Positions 5,293 through 11,143 of a DNA stretch of 11,143 bases are shown one piece after another. Source of the DNA: Tissierellia bacterium (GTDB lineage: Bacteria; Bacillota_A; Clostridia; Tissierellales; Peptoniphilaceae); NCBI GenBank assembly GCA_012728775.1, contig JAAYEN010000002.1, positions 1-11,143 on the forward strand, in the 5' to 3' direction. The notes beneath the pieces were generated by a model, which made no database searches, was not told where the DNA came from, and saw only the letters and a list, made by a program, of their open reading frames with translations. The translations under genes were made by a program, and so were the position numbers. Position 1 is the first letter of the stretch. Every line of letters starts with the position of its first letter.

Positions 5293-5321
5293 ATTCTATA
5301 ACTAAATCTATTATTTGTCAA
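5293..5321 (-). promoter_or_regulatory. Sigma-A promoter of the ribU riboswitch transcript
   Basis: On the minus strand TTGACA (5321-5316), 17-bp spacer, TAGAAT (5298-5293), giving a start near 5286. Three copies of the octamer TATTTGTC or its complement surround it (5284-5291, 5312-5319, 5336-5343). Confidence 0.85.
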
Positions 5322-5360
5322 TACCTTATAGATTTTATTTGTCTCCAGGGAGTGTTATCT

Positions 5361-6914
5361 TCAACCTAGAAGGGAAAAATCTTCCATATTCCAAATATCC
5401 GTAGCCACTTCTTCATAGAAATCTTTTTCGTGGCTGATTAAAAATATTCCACCTTTATATGCTTTCAAAGCTCGTTTTAACTCATCTTTCGCATCAGGGT
5501 CTAAGTGATTAGTGGGCTCGTCTAGCATTAGTATATTAGTAGGTACATTTAAAATTTTACAAAGTCTAACTTTCGCCTGTTCTCCACCGCTTAATACTTT
5601 TATTAAGGATTCAATTTGGGCAGTCATTAGGCCACACTTCGCAAGGGCGCCCCTTATTTGTGCTTGGTTCCAGCTGGGAAACACCTCCCACACATCTTCA
5701 ATTACAGTTTTCTTATCTCCATAGTCTTCTTCTTGTTCAAAATATCCCACTTCAATATTTTGCCCATTTTCTATGATGCCGCTTATGGGCTTTATGTGAC
5801 CAAGTAGAGTTTTGATAAGGGTGGATTTCCCCAATCCATTAGCACCTGTTATGGCAATTCTTTGTCCCCTTTCCATCCTCAAATTTAAGGGTTTTGAAAT
5901 AGGTCTATTTTTATCATAACCTATAACTAAATTATTGGTTTCAAAAATTATTCTACTAGCCCCACCTGTTTCCAAAAATCTAAATTCCGGCTTGGGTTTT
6001 TCTCTTGTCAATTCGATTAATTCCATTTTGTCTAATTTTTTCTGTCTAGACATTGCCATATTTCTAGTGGCTACTCTAGCTTTATTTCTTTGGACAAAAT
6101 CTTCTAAATCCGCAATTTCTTGTTGCTGCTTTTTGTATGCTGATTCAATTTGCTTTTCTTTAATTTCTTTTAATCTTTCAAATTCAGAATAATCCCCTAC
6201 ATATCTATTTAACTCTTTATTTTCCACATGATAAATTAAGTTAATTACAGAATTTAAAAATGAAATATCGTGGGATATTAATAAAAAGGCATTCTCATAT
6301 TCTTGTAAATATCTTCTCAGCCAGTTTATATGTTCTTCATCTAAATAATTGGTAGGTTCGTCTAATAACAAAATATCTGGCTTCTCCAAAAGCAATTTAC
6401 AAAGTAAAACCTTGGATCTTTGTCCACCTGAAAGGGAATCGAAAGATTTCTCCAGTATATCATTAATTCCAAAAGCTCGGGACACTTCATCTACCTTTGA
6501 GTCAATCATGTAAAAGTCATGGTGTTCTAGCATGGTTTGCAATAATCCTACTTCTTCCATAAGTTCGTCTAGATTTACATTGTCATCTCCCATTTTGGAA
6601 TATATTTCATTTATCTCCTCTTCTATATCAAAAAGATGAGAAAATGCGTCTTTTAAAATATCTCCAACAGTAACAGATCCATCGTAAGATGCATGTTGAT
6701 CTAGATAACCTACCTTTACTCTTTTAGCCCACTCGATATCTCCGTCTTCAGGAATTAATTTTCCCGTAATTATATTCATAAAAGAAGACTTGCCTTCGCC
6801 ATTAGGTCCTACAAGTCCTACATGTTCACCTTTTAAAAGTCTAAAGTTTACATTTTTTAATATTTCTCTTCCGCCATAGCTATGGCTTAGGTTTTTAACC
6901 GTTAATATACTCAT
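5361..6914 (-). CDS. ABC-F family ATPase (ribosome-associated, YkpA/YbiT-like type)
   Basis: A 517-residue protein with two ABC ATPase domains and no membrane segment, hence ABC-F rather than a transporter. Domain 1: Walker A GPNGEGKS (36-43), signature LSGGQ (161-165), Walker B ILLLDEPTN with Glu186, His-switch SHD (214-216). Domain 2: Walker A GANGLGKST (357-365), signature LSGGE (441-445), Walker B ILMLDEPTNHLD with Glu466, SHE (494-496). A charged helical linker of about 80 residues (roughly 235-315, KQQQEIADLEDFVQRNK and following) is the segment that in ABC-F proteins reaches the P-site tRNA. ABC-F proteins act on stalled ribosomes or protect against antibiotics; which of these applies cannot be decided here. 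ATG at 6914-6912 follows GGAGGACAGA; an upstream ATG adds 7 residues but has a poorer site. No terminator is evident before the ribU promoter. Confidence 0.92.
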   Translation of the reverse strand: MSILTVKNLSHSYGGREILKNVNFRLLKGEHVGLVGPNGEGKSSFMNIITGKLIPEDGDIEWAKRVKVGYLDQHASYDGSVTVGDILKDAFSHLFDIEEEINEIYSKMGDDNVNLDELMEEVGLLQTMLEHHDFYMIDSKVDEVSRAFGINDILEKSFDSLSGGQRSKVLLCKLLLEKPDILLLDEPTNYLDEEHINWLRRYLQEYENAFLLISHDISFLNSVINLIYHVENKELNRYVGDYSEFERLKEIKEKQIESAYKKQQQEIADLEDFVQRNKARVATRNMAMSRQKKLDKMELIELTREKPKPEFRFLETGGASRIIFETNNLVIGYDKNRPISKPLNLRMERGQRIAITGANGLGKSTLIKTLLGHIKPISGIIENGQNIEVGYFEQEEDYGDKKTVIEDVWEVFPSWNQAQIRGALAKCGLMTAQIESLIKVLSGGEQAKVRLCKILNVPTNILMLDEPTNHLDPDAKDELKRALKAYKGGIFLISHEKDFYEEVATDIWNMEDFSLLG

Positions 6915-6948
6915 TCTGTCCTCCATTAAATGCAAATTCCATATTCTT

Positions 6949-6957
6949 AGTATAGCA
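6949..6957 (-). promoter_or_regulatory. Extended -10 promoter of the ABC-F gene
   Basis: TGCTATACT on the minus strand, with a poor -35 (TTTTAA) at 17 bp. The start falls near 6942, giving a leader under 30 nt. There is no room for the long leader-peptide attenuator seen in antibiotic-inducible ABC-F genes. Confidence 0.5.
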
Positions 6958-6983
6958 CCTGAACTAATTTTTTAAAATAACCT

Positions 6984-7037
6984 AAAAAAATTATAGCCTA
7001 CAATGTGGATTTTAATATCCATTTATAGGCTATAATT
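6984..7037 (-). terminator. Terminator after the M20 peptidase gene
   Basis: A 12-bp perfect stem AATTATAGCCTA (6989-7000) with TAGGCTATAATT (7026-7037). Its loop contains a second stem TGGAT/ATCCA. On the minus strand the hairpin runs into TTTTTTT (6990-6984). It insulates the abgT-peptidase operon from the ABC-F gene. Confidence 0.85.
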
Positions 7038-7052
7038 ATTTAAAATTTTTAT

Positions 7053-8156
7053 TTAAGCTTTTGCAATTTCAAGTAATAATTTTGCTACGTCATGAAGGGC
7101 GCTTATTGGAATGAATTCTTCTGTAGTGTGAACTTTTTCGTAACCTACTCCAATATTTACTGACGGAATTCCATTTAAATTGAAGTTGTTTGTATCAGAG
7201 CCGCCACCACTTTTTCCTGCTACAAAATCAAATCCTGCTTTTTCGCAAGCTGCTTTTACTGCTTGGGCTGGCACTGAATCTTCTGTCACGCCGAATGCTT
7301 TATATGCTTCTACAACTTCTATTTCAGCTTCTATGCCATATTTACTTTGGGCATCTTTTACACATTGTACCATGTGTTCAGTTTGGGCTTTTAGTTTTTC
7401 GTTGTCTAAGCTTCTAGCTTCTGCTTGAATTTCTACTTCGTCTGTTACGATATTAGTAGGTCCGCCCCCTTGAATAGAGCCTATATTAGCAGTAGTTTCT
7501 TCATCTATTCTAAGAAGTTTCATATTTCTAATAGCTTCTGCTGCAATTTGGATTGCAGAGATTCCAGTTTCAGGCGCTACACCTGCGTGGGCAGTTTTAC
7601 CTTTGAATTTAACGCTGATTTTATTTTGAGCAGGTCCTGTTAAAACTGTAAACCCTGGTGCCGAACCACTGTCTACTACTATTCCATAGTCTGCATTTAG
7701 TTTTGAGTAATCTAAATACTTGGAGCCGAATAATCCACCCTCTTCGTAAATAGTAAATGCCACTTCTATATTATGGTGTGGAATTTCTTCTTCTATCAAA
7801 ACATTTAGCATTTCTACAATAGCTGCTACACCAGCTTTGTCATCAGAGCCTAAAACTGTAGTTCCATCTGAATAAATAACTCCATCACGAATTTCTGGTT
7901 TTATTCCTCTTCCTGGTGAAACTGTGTCCATATGAGAGCTAAATAATATAGTTTTATCTCCTGTACCCTTTAACTTTACGATTAAGTTTCCTGAATTAGA
8001 CCCTGCTTTTTCACCTGCATCATCTTCATATACTTCTAGTCCTAATTCTTCTAGATCTTTTTTAAGCCTATCTTTAAAATCTTTTTCTTCTTTAGTCGGG
8101 CTATCTATTTGAACATATTCTAAAAATCTTTCTACTATTCTATCTTGTTTTTCCAT
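7053..8156 (-). CDS. M20 family metallopeptidase, peptidase T/YqjE-like
   Basis: A complete 367-residue cytosolic dizinc M20 peptidase, close to B. subtilis YqjE in length and motif order. Metal ligands and catalytic residues are visible: SSHMDTV (His75, Asp77), GSDDKAG (Asp105 bridging), YEEGG (general base Glu138, ligand Glu139), VVDSGSAPG (Asp162) and KVHTTEEF (His343). The lid/dimerisation domain runs about 175-290 with the typical KTAHAGVAPE (His190). M20 enzymes of this branch cleave dipeptides, tripeptides or N-acyl amino acids; substrate not readable. ATG follows AAGGAGG. The gene follows an AbgT-family transporter on the same strand with a 102-bp gap that holds a hairpin and a possible internal promoter. 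In E. coli, AbgT is linked to M20-type hydrolases AbgA/AbgB, which supports an uptake-then-cleavage pair here. Confidence 0.92.
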   Translation of the reverse strand: MEKQDRIVERFLEYVQIDSPTKEEKDFKDRLKKDLEELGLEVYEDDAGEKAGSNSGNLIVKLKGTGDKTILFSSHMDTVSPGRGIKPEIRDGVIYSDGTTVLGSDDKAGVAAIVEMLNVLIEEEIPHHNIEVAFTIYEEGGLFGSKYLDYSKLNADYGIVVDSGSAPGFTVLTGPAQNKISVKFKGKTAHAGVAPETGISAIQIAAEAIRNMKLLRIDEETTANIGSIQGGGPTNIVTDEVEIQAEARSLDNEKLKAQTEHMVQCVKDAQSKYGIEAEIEVVEAYKAFGVTEDSVPAQAVKAACEKAGFDFVAGKSGGGSDTNNFNLNGIPSVNIGVGYEKVHTTEEFIPISALHDVAKLLLEIAKA

Positions 8157-8178
8157 AAATCCTCCTTGGATATTTTAT

Positions 8179-8210
8179 ATTATATTATTAACCTATTTTT
8201 TAAAATTCAA
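8179..8210 (-). promoter_or_regulatory. Possible internal promoter of the M20 peptidase gene
   Basis: On the minus strand TTGAAT (8210-8205) with TAATAT at 17 bp (8187-8182), overlapping a perfect TATAAT (8184-8179) at 20 bp. The region is AT-rich, so this is tentative. It would allow peptidase expression independent of abgT. Confidence 0.35.
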
Positions 8211-8225
8211 TCTATGTAAAACACA

Positions 8226-8249
8226 TCGCCGAAAGAAATCTCTCGGCGA
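8226..8249 (-). terminator. GC-rich hairpin between abgT and the M20 gene
   Basis: TCGCCGA (8226-8232) with TCGGCGA (8243-8249), extended inward by GAG/CTT-type pairs on the minus strand to about 10 bp. The tract after it on the minus strand is TGTGTTTTA, a poor T-run, so it is either a leaky terminator or an mRNA-stabilising intercistronic hairpin that sets the abgT to peptidase ratio. Confidence 0.5.
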
Positions 8250-8258
8250 AGTTGTTTT

Positions 8259-9794
8259 TTAAATATATAAAGCTGCTCCTGGTCCTAGTGGAAGTCCTAT
8301 AAACATCCATATTATTAATAGTAGTGTCCAAGTAATTAAGAATGATATTGAATAAGGAACCATGGTAGAAATTAATGTTCCAAGTCCTTTTTCTTTGTCA
8401 TAACGTTGCATAAATACTACTATCATAGCGAAGTAACTCATAAGTGGACTGATAATATTAGTCGTAGAGTCTCCTATTCTATATGCTACTTGAGTAAGAG
8501 CTGGACTAATTCCCATGTGATACATCATAGGTACAAATATAGGAGCCATAATCGCCCATTTTGCAGATGCTGAACCCATAAACAAGTTGATAAACGCACA
8601 TAGTAAAATAAATACTGTAATTAGTGGTATTCCTGAAAGTCCTATAGCTTTTAAGAATTCCGCTCCCTTAACTGAAAGAATAATTCCTAAGTTAGTGTGA
8701 GAGAAATACGCTACGAATTGAGATGCGAAGAAGGCAAGAACTAAATATCCACCCATACTTTGCATAGATTTAGTCATAGTAGCAATTAGATCGTTGGAAT
8801 TGTTTATTACACCTATAGTTTTACCATAAGCAAGTCCTGGAATAAAAAACGCTAAGAACATCGCAAATATTAAACCATTACTTATGAAACCTGTTATTAC
8901 TAAATCTCCATTAGCATCTGGTGCTTTAAGTGGAGCATTCGGTAAGAACATAGCTAATCCCATCAGCACTAAGAATACTAATAATGCTAAACCTGCATTT
9001 TTAAGACCTTTGTTTTCTAATTCTGTAATCGGTGCATCTTCATGAACGTAATCACCGTGATAAGGTCCTAAGTTAGGAATTACTATTTTATTAGTAACTA
9101 CAGTAGCTACTGCTACTATAATAAATGTAGAAACTATCATGAAGTACCAGTTAGCTGTTGGATCTATAGCCAAATCTATACTAGCTGCATGTAATGCTTC
9201 ATTAGTAATACCTTGAAGTAATGGGTCTAGTGTTCCTAATAAAAGGTTTGCACTAAATCCTCCCGATACTCCTGCAAACGCAGCAGCAAGTCCTGCTACC
9301 GGATGTCTTCCCATACTGGCAAATATTAAAGCTCCCAGAGGAATAACCACAACGTATCCTGCGTCTGATGCAATATTACTCATAACTCCTGCAAAAACAA
9401 TTGTAGGCGTTACTATTCCCATTGGAACGCCAGATAATAATTTTCTCAAGCTTGTGTTAAATAAGCCTGTGTACTCAGCTACTCCAACTCCTAGCATCGC
9501 TACTAATACTGTTCCAAGAGGTGCAAATCCCGTGAAGTTTTTCGTCGCGGAATTAAAAATATACCGTAAGCCTTCTGCGTTTAATAGAGATACTGCCCCA
9601 AGTTGCACTTGTTCATGAGCTCTGGCATCGTAGTAATCTACTGTAATGCCTGCACGACTAATTATTTCAGCTATAATAACTAGCACAACTGATAAAATAA
9701 CAAAAATTATTGCTGGGTGAGGCAAAGCATTTCCTACACGCTCAATGGTCTGTAGTACGCCACCAATTTCCTTTTCGTTTCTTTCTTTCTTCAT
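8259..9794 (-). CDS. AbgT family transporter
   Basis: A 511-residue polytopic inner-membrane protein of the AbgT family (E. coli AbgT is about 508). It starts with the family's GGVLQTIERVGNALPHP amphipathic segment leading into the first membrane helix (26-47). Conserved features include GVAEYTGLFN (104-113), SNIASDAGYVVVIPLGA (139-155), SGGFSANLLLGTLDPLL (177-193, re-entrant hairpin), MGSASAKWAIMAPIFVPM (406-423) and GDSTTNIISPLMSYF (441-455, second hairpin). Family members import p-aminobenzoyl-glutamate, and some export sulfonamides; the actual substrate here is unknown. The next gene is an M20 peptidase, so import of an amide-linked or peptide substrate is likely. ATG follows AGGAGG. It has a good promoter and a 15-bp inverted repeat in its leader. 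Confidence 0.95.
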   Translation of the reverse strand: MKKERNEKEIGGVLQTIERVGNALPHPAIIFVILSVVLVIIAEIISRAGITVDYYDARAHEQVQLGAVSLLNAEGLRYIFNSATKNFTGFAPLGTVLVAMLGVGVAEYTGLFNTSLRKLLSGVPMGIVTPTIVFAGVMSNIASDAGYVVVIPLGALIFASMGRHPVAGLAAAFAGVSGGFSANLLLGTLDPLLQGITNEALHAASIDLAIDPTANWYFMIVSTFIIVAVATVVTNKIVIPNLGPYHGDYVHEDAPITELENKGLKNAGLALLVFLVLMGLAMFLPNAPLKAPDANGDLVITGFISNGLIFAMFLAFFIPGLAYGKTIGVINNSNDLIATMTKSMQSMGGYLVLAFFASQFVAYFSHTNLGIILSVKGAEFLKAIGLSGIPLITVFILLCAFINLFMGSASAKWAIMAPIFVPMMYHMGISPALTQVAYRIGDSTTNIISPLMSYFAMIVVFMQRYDKEKGLGTLISTMVPYSISFLITWTLLLIIWMFIGLPLGPGAALYI

Positions 9795-9820
9795 ACTGTC
9801 CTCCTATAAGGTTTTCTTTT

Positions 9821-9856
9821 ATTAAAATAATTTTACCACTATAAAATTATTTTAAT
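9821..9856. repeat. 15-bp perfect inverted repeat in the abgT leader
   Basis: ATTAAAATAATTTTA (9821-9835) and TAAAATTATTTTAAT (9842-9856), 6-bp centre. It begins about 5 nt into the predicted abgT transcript and ends 12 bp before the ribosome site. No T-run follows on the minus strand, so it is not a terminator; an operator or a 5' stabilising hairpin are the options. Confidence 0.65.
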
Positions 9857-9867
9857 TAGATAGATTT

Positions 9868-9896
9868 ATATTAACATTGGGCTAGGGTTGAGTCAA
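9868..9896 (-). promoter_or_regulatory. Sigma-A promoter of the abgT operon
   Basis: On the minus strand TTGACT (9896-9891), 17-bp spacer, TAATAT (9873-9868) with an upstream TG (TGTTAATAT). The start falls near 9861. It shares AATGTTAATATAAA with the DUF1893 promoter. Confidence 0.75.
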
Positions 9897-10289
9897 ACAA
9901 AATCAAGTAAGCATCAATGATGTAGAAGTTTTAGTTATTTTTTTAATTATTGGTATATTTTATTAATTTATCATTTGTTTAAAAAATTTTTCTATTACTG
10001 TAATTTAATATTTTATATACTTCAAAATTACTAAATTTTTTCAATTTAAATTAAGTGGTAAATATTTACTTATTTTAAAAGTTATTTTTTTAATTATTAT
10101 ATTTTTTCTCTAAGTTTAAGTTAATTGTTAAGTTACATAACTTTACTTTTTTGTGTATACGCATTTAATTTTTCTGTTAGTTAAAATAATGTTAAACATG
10201 TCCCTTTTATTTAATAATTAATAAGTATTATCTAATATAGTAGGGTATAATAAACTCACAATGATCGATTACATATAACGGAGGAAATA
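9897..10289. other. AT-rich intergenic stretch between abgT and deoC
   Basis: About 390 bp with no coding frame I can support. It contains a 19-bp direct repeat AGTTATTTTTTTAATTATT (9933-9951 and 10080-10098), a perfect 12-bp palindrome GTAAATATTTAC (10058-10069), an inverted repeat AAGTTA-CA-TAACTT (10130-10143) and a near-palindrome TGTGTATACGCA (10152-10163, one mismatch pair). The last two lie about 90-160 bp upstream of deoC and could be operators. No tRNA, riboswitch or terminator hairpin is seen. Confidence 0.6.
10246..10251 (+). promoter_or_regulatory. -10 box of the deoC promoter
   Basis: A perfect TATAAT with start near 10258, about 32 bp before the ATG. No recognisable -35 lies at 16-18 bp, which would fit a promoter that needs an activator or is weak. 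Confidence 0.45.
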
Positions 10290-10928
10290 ATGGAACTAAA
10301 CAAATACATTGATCACACATATTTAAAAGCTGAAGGCACAAAAGAACATATTGATAAATTAATCGAAGAGGCAAAAGAATATAAATTCAAAACCATATGC
10401 ATAAATCCTTCTTGGATTGAATATGCCGAAGAACAGTTAAAGGGTTCTAAGGTGGAAATTTGTACTGTAATTGGATTCCCTTTAGGTGCAAATTCAACTG
10501 AATCTAAAATTTTCGAAGCAAGAGATGCCATAGATAAAGGCGCTGACGAAGTGGACATGGTCATCAATATTGGAAAGCTTAAAGATGGTGATGTTGACTA
10601 CGTTACAGCCGAAATTAAAGCTGTAAAAAATGCTTGCCAAAACAAGGTTCTCAAGGTTATAATAGAGACGGCTTTGCTGAATGAAAGAGAAATAACACTA
10701 GCTTCTAATGCGGTTTTAGAGGGCGGCGGAGATTTTGTAAAGACTTCTACAGGCTTTAGCACAAGAGGTGCTACAGTTGAAGACGTAAAATTAATTAAGT
10801 CTGTAGTAGGTGATTATTGTAAAATCAAGGCATCAGGGGGCATCAGAACACACGACGAATTGATGGCAATGATAAACGCAGGAGCCGATAGAATAGGAGC
10901 CAGTGCAGGTAAAGTCCTATTAAAATGA
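10290..10928 (+). CDS. deoC: Deoxyribose-phosphate aldolase DeoC
   Basis: A complete 212-residue class I aldolase with the TIM-barrel of DERA; short-form bacterial DeoC proteins are 210-225 residues. It opens with the family's YIDHTYLKAEGT, then CTVIGFPLGA (58-67), GADEVDMVINIG (84-95, Asp89 equivalent to the catalytic Asp of E. coli DERA), KVIIETALL (122-130), DFVKTSTGFSTRGAT (148-162, Schiff-base Lys151) and IKASGGIR (179-186, Lys180). It reversibly splits 2-deoxyribose-5-phosphate into glyceraldehyde-3-phosphate and acetaldehyde in deoxynucleoside breakdown. ATG follows CGGAGG. The usual partners (phosphopentomutase, nucleoside phosphorylases, cytidine deaminase) are not in view; the next gene is a GNAT acetyltransferase 21 bp downstream, probably co-transcribed. 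Confidence 0.97.
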   Translation: MELNKYIDHTYLKAEGTKEHIDKLIEEAKEYKFKTICINPSWIEYAEEQLKGSKVEICTVIGFPLGANSTESKIFEARDAIDKGADEVDMVINIGKLKDGDVDYVTAEIKAVKNACQNKVLKVIIETALLNEREITLASNAVLEGGGDFVKTSTGFSTRGATVEDVKLIKSVVGDYCKIKASGGIRTHDELMAMINAGADRIGASAGKVLLK

Positions 10929-10949
10929 TTCTCAAAGGAGAAAATGCAC

Positions 10950-11143
10950 ATGGAGATCATGATGGAGATGAGAAGGATAGAGTATGGCTCCCAAGATTAC
11001 GAAACTACTCTAGACTTACGAAACGAAATCTTTAGAAAGCCTCAAGGTCTCAATCTAAGAGACGAAGATCTTTCTAGAGAAGCCCTCTGTGATATGTTCG
11101 GTGGATTTATAGGAGAAAAAATTATCGCTACAATCTTCCTAAC
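10950..11143 (+). CDS. GNAT family N-acetyltransferase, 3' end outside the window
   Basis: An open frame runs from here to the window edge (64 codons visible). The part LDLRNEIFRKPQGLNLRDEDL (about 21-41) and the segment ending GGFIGEKIIATIFL match the N-terminal alpha-1 helix/loop and the beta-2/beta-3 hairpin of a GNAT subgroup often annotated simply as acetyltransferase. The acetyl-CoA loop would lie beyond the edge. The start is unclear: AAAGGAG (10934-10940) is 9 nt from the ATG at 10950 and only 3 nt from the in-frame ATG at 10944, and further ATGs follow at 10959, 10962 and 10968. It lies 21 bp after deoC, so it is likely in the same operon. Substrate unknown. Confidence 0.75.
   Translation, partial: MEIMMEMRRIEYGSQDYETTLDLRNEIFRKPQGLNLRDEDLSREALCDMFGGFIGEKIIATIFL

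Noticed and set aside
5361..6914. ABC-F gene as a dedicated antibiotic-resistance determinant
   Set aside because: No leader-peptide attenuator, no mobile DNA nearby, and the motifs fit housekeeping ABC-F proteins equally well.
7180..7643. Open frames on the plus strand opposite the M20 gene
   Set aside because: They are antisense to a fully supported gene, lack ribosome sites and resemble no protein family.
9933..10098. 19-bp direct repeat in the abgT-deoC spacer as possible attachment sites or target duplication
   Set aside because: The repeat is low-complexity A/T sequence and the 128 bp between shows no element; chance is a sufficient explanation.

Overview
The window looks like chromosomal DNA of a low-GC, Gram-positive anaerobe. 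A member of the Peptoniphilaceae or a related clostridial group (Anaerococcus, Peptoniphilus, Helcococcus type) is my best guess, but it is inferred only from AT-rich composition, strong Shine-Dalgarno sites, sigma-A type promoters, a Veg protein and an FMN-riboswitch-controlled ECF riboflavin transporter. No rRNA, tRNA, CRISPR array, transposase or phage gene is visible.

Layout. Positions 1-600 (minus): a DUF1893 gene overlaps a truncated membrane-protein gene by a TTG start inside its stop. Both follow a good promoter and a ~100-nt leader that folds into several hairpins. Positions 630-2633 (plus): a full-length RhuM-family gene, then, 26 bp later, a membrane-anchored alpha/beta hydrolase with an odd start site. 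Positions 2640-3946 (plus): a class I/II aminotransferase with its own promoter and a terminator shared with the convergent veg gene.

Positions 3954-4500: veg (minus) has two apparent promoters. The first open start for it is actually the -35 box of the proximal promoter, and the true start is a downstream TTG. The distal veg promoter shares its -35 with a divergent plus-strand promoter that fires into a gene-free stretch. That stretch holds a long palindrome with an extremely GC-rich loop, flanked by two copies of a self-complementary 24-25 bp hairpin. This is the most unusual part of the window (candidate small RNA or miniature repeat element). Positions 4508-5321 (minus): ribU with a complete FMN riboswitch, an intrinsic terminator and a promoter. 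Positions 5361-6957 (minus): an ABC-F ATPase.

Positions 6984-9896 (minus): an abgT-family transporter gene followed by an M20 metallopeptidase gene, ending at a strong terminator. The pair suggests uptake and cleavage of N-acyl amino acids or short peptides (inference). Positions 9897-10289 are a very AT-rich intergenic stretch with small palindromes. Positions 10290-11143 (plus): deoC, then a GNAT-type acetyltransferase gene cut by the window edge.

Most genes are ordinary metabolic or housekeeping genes. The novelty is mainly in regulatory and non-coding DNA: the structured DUF1893 leader, the veg-ribU intergenic element, the iterated motif at the ribU promoter and the 15-bp perfect inverted repeat in the abgT leader.
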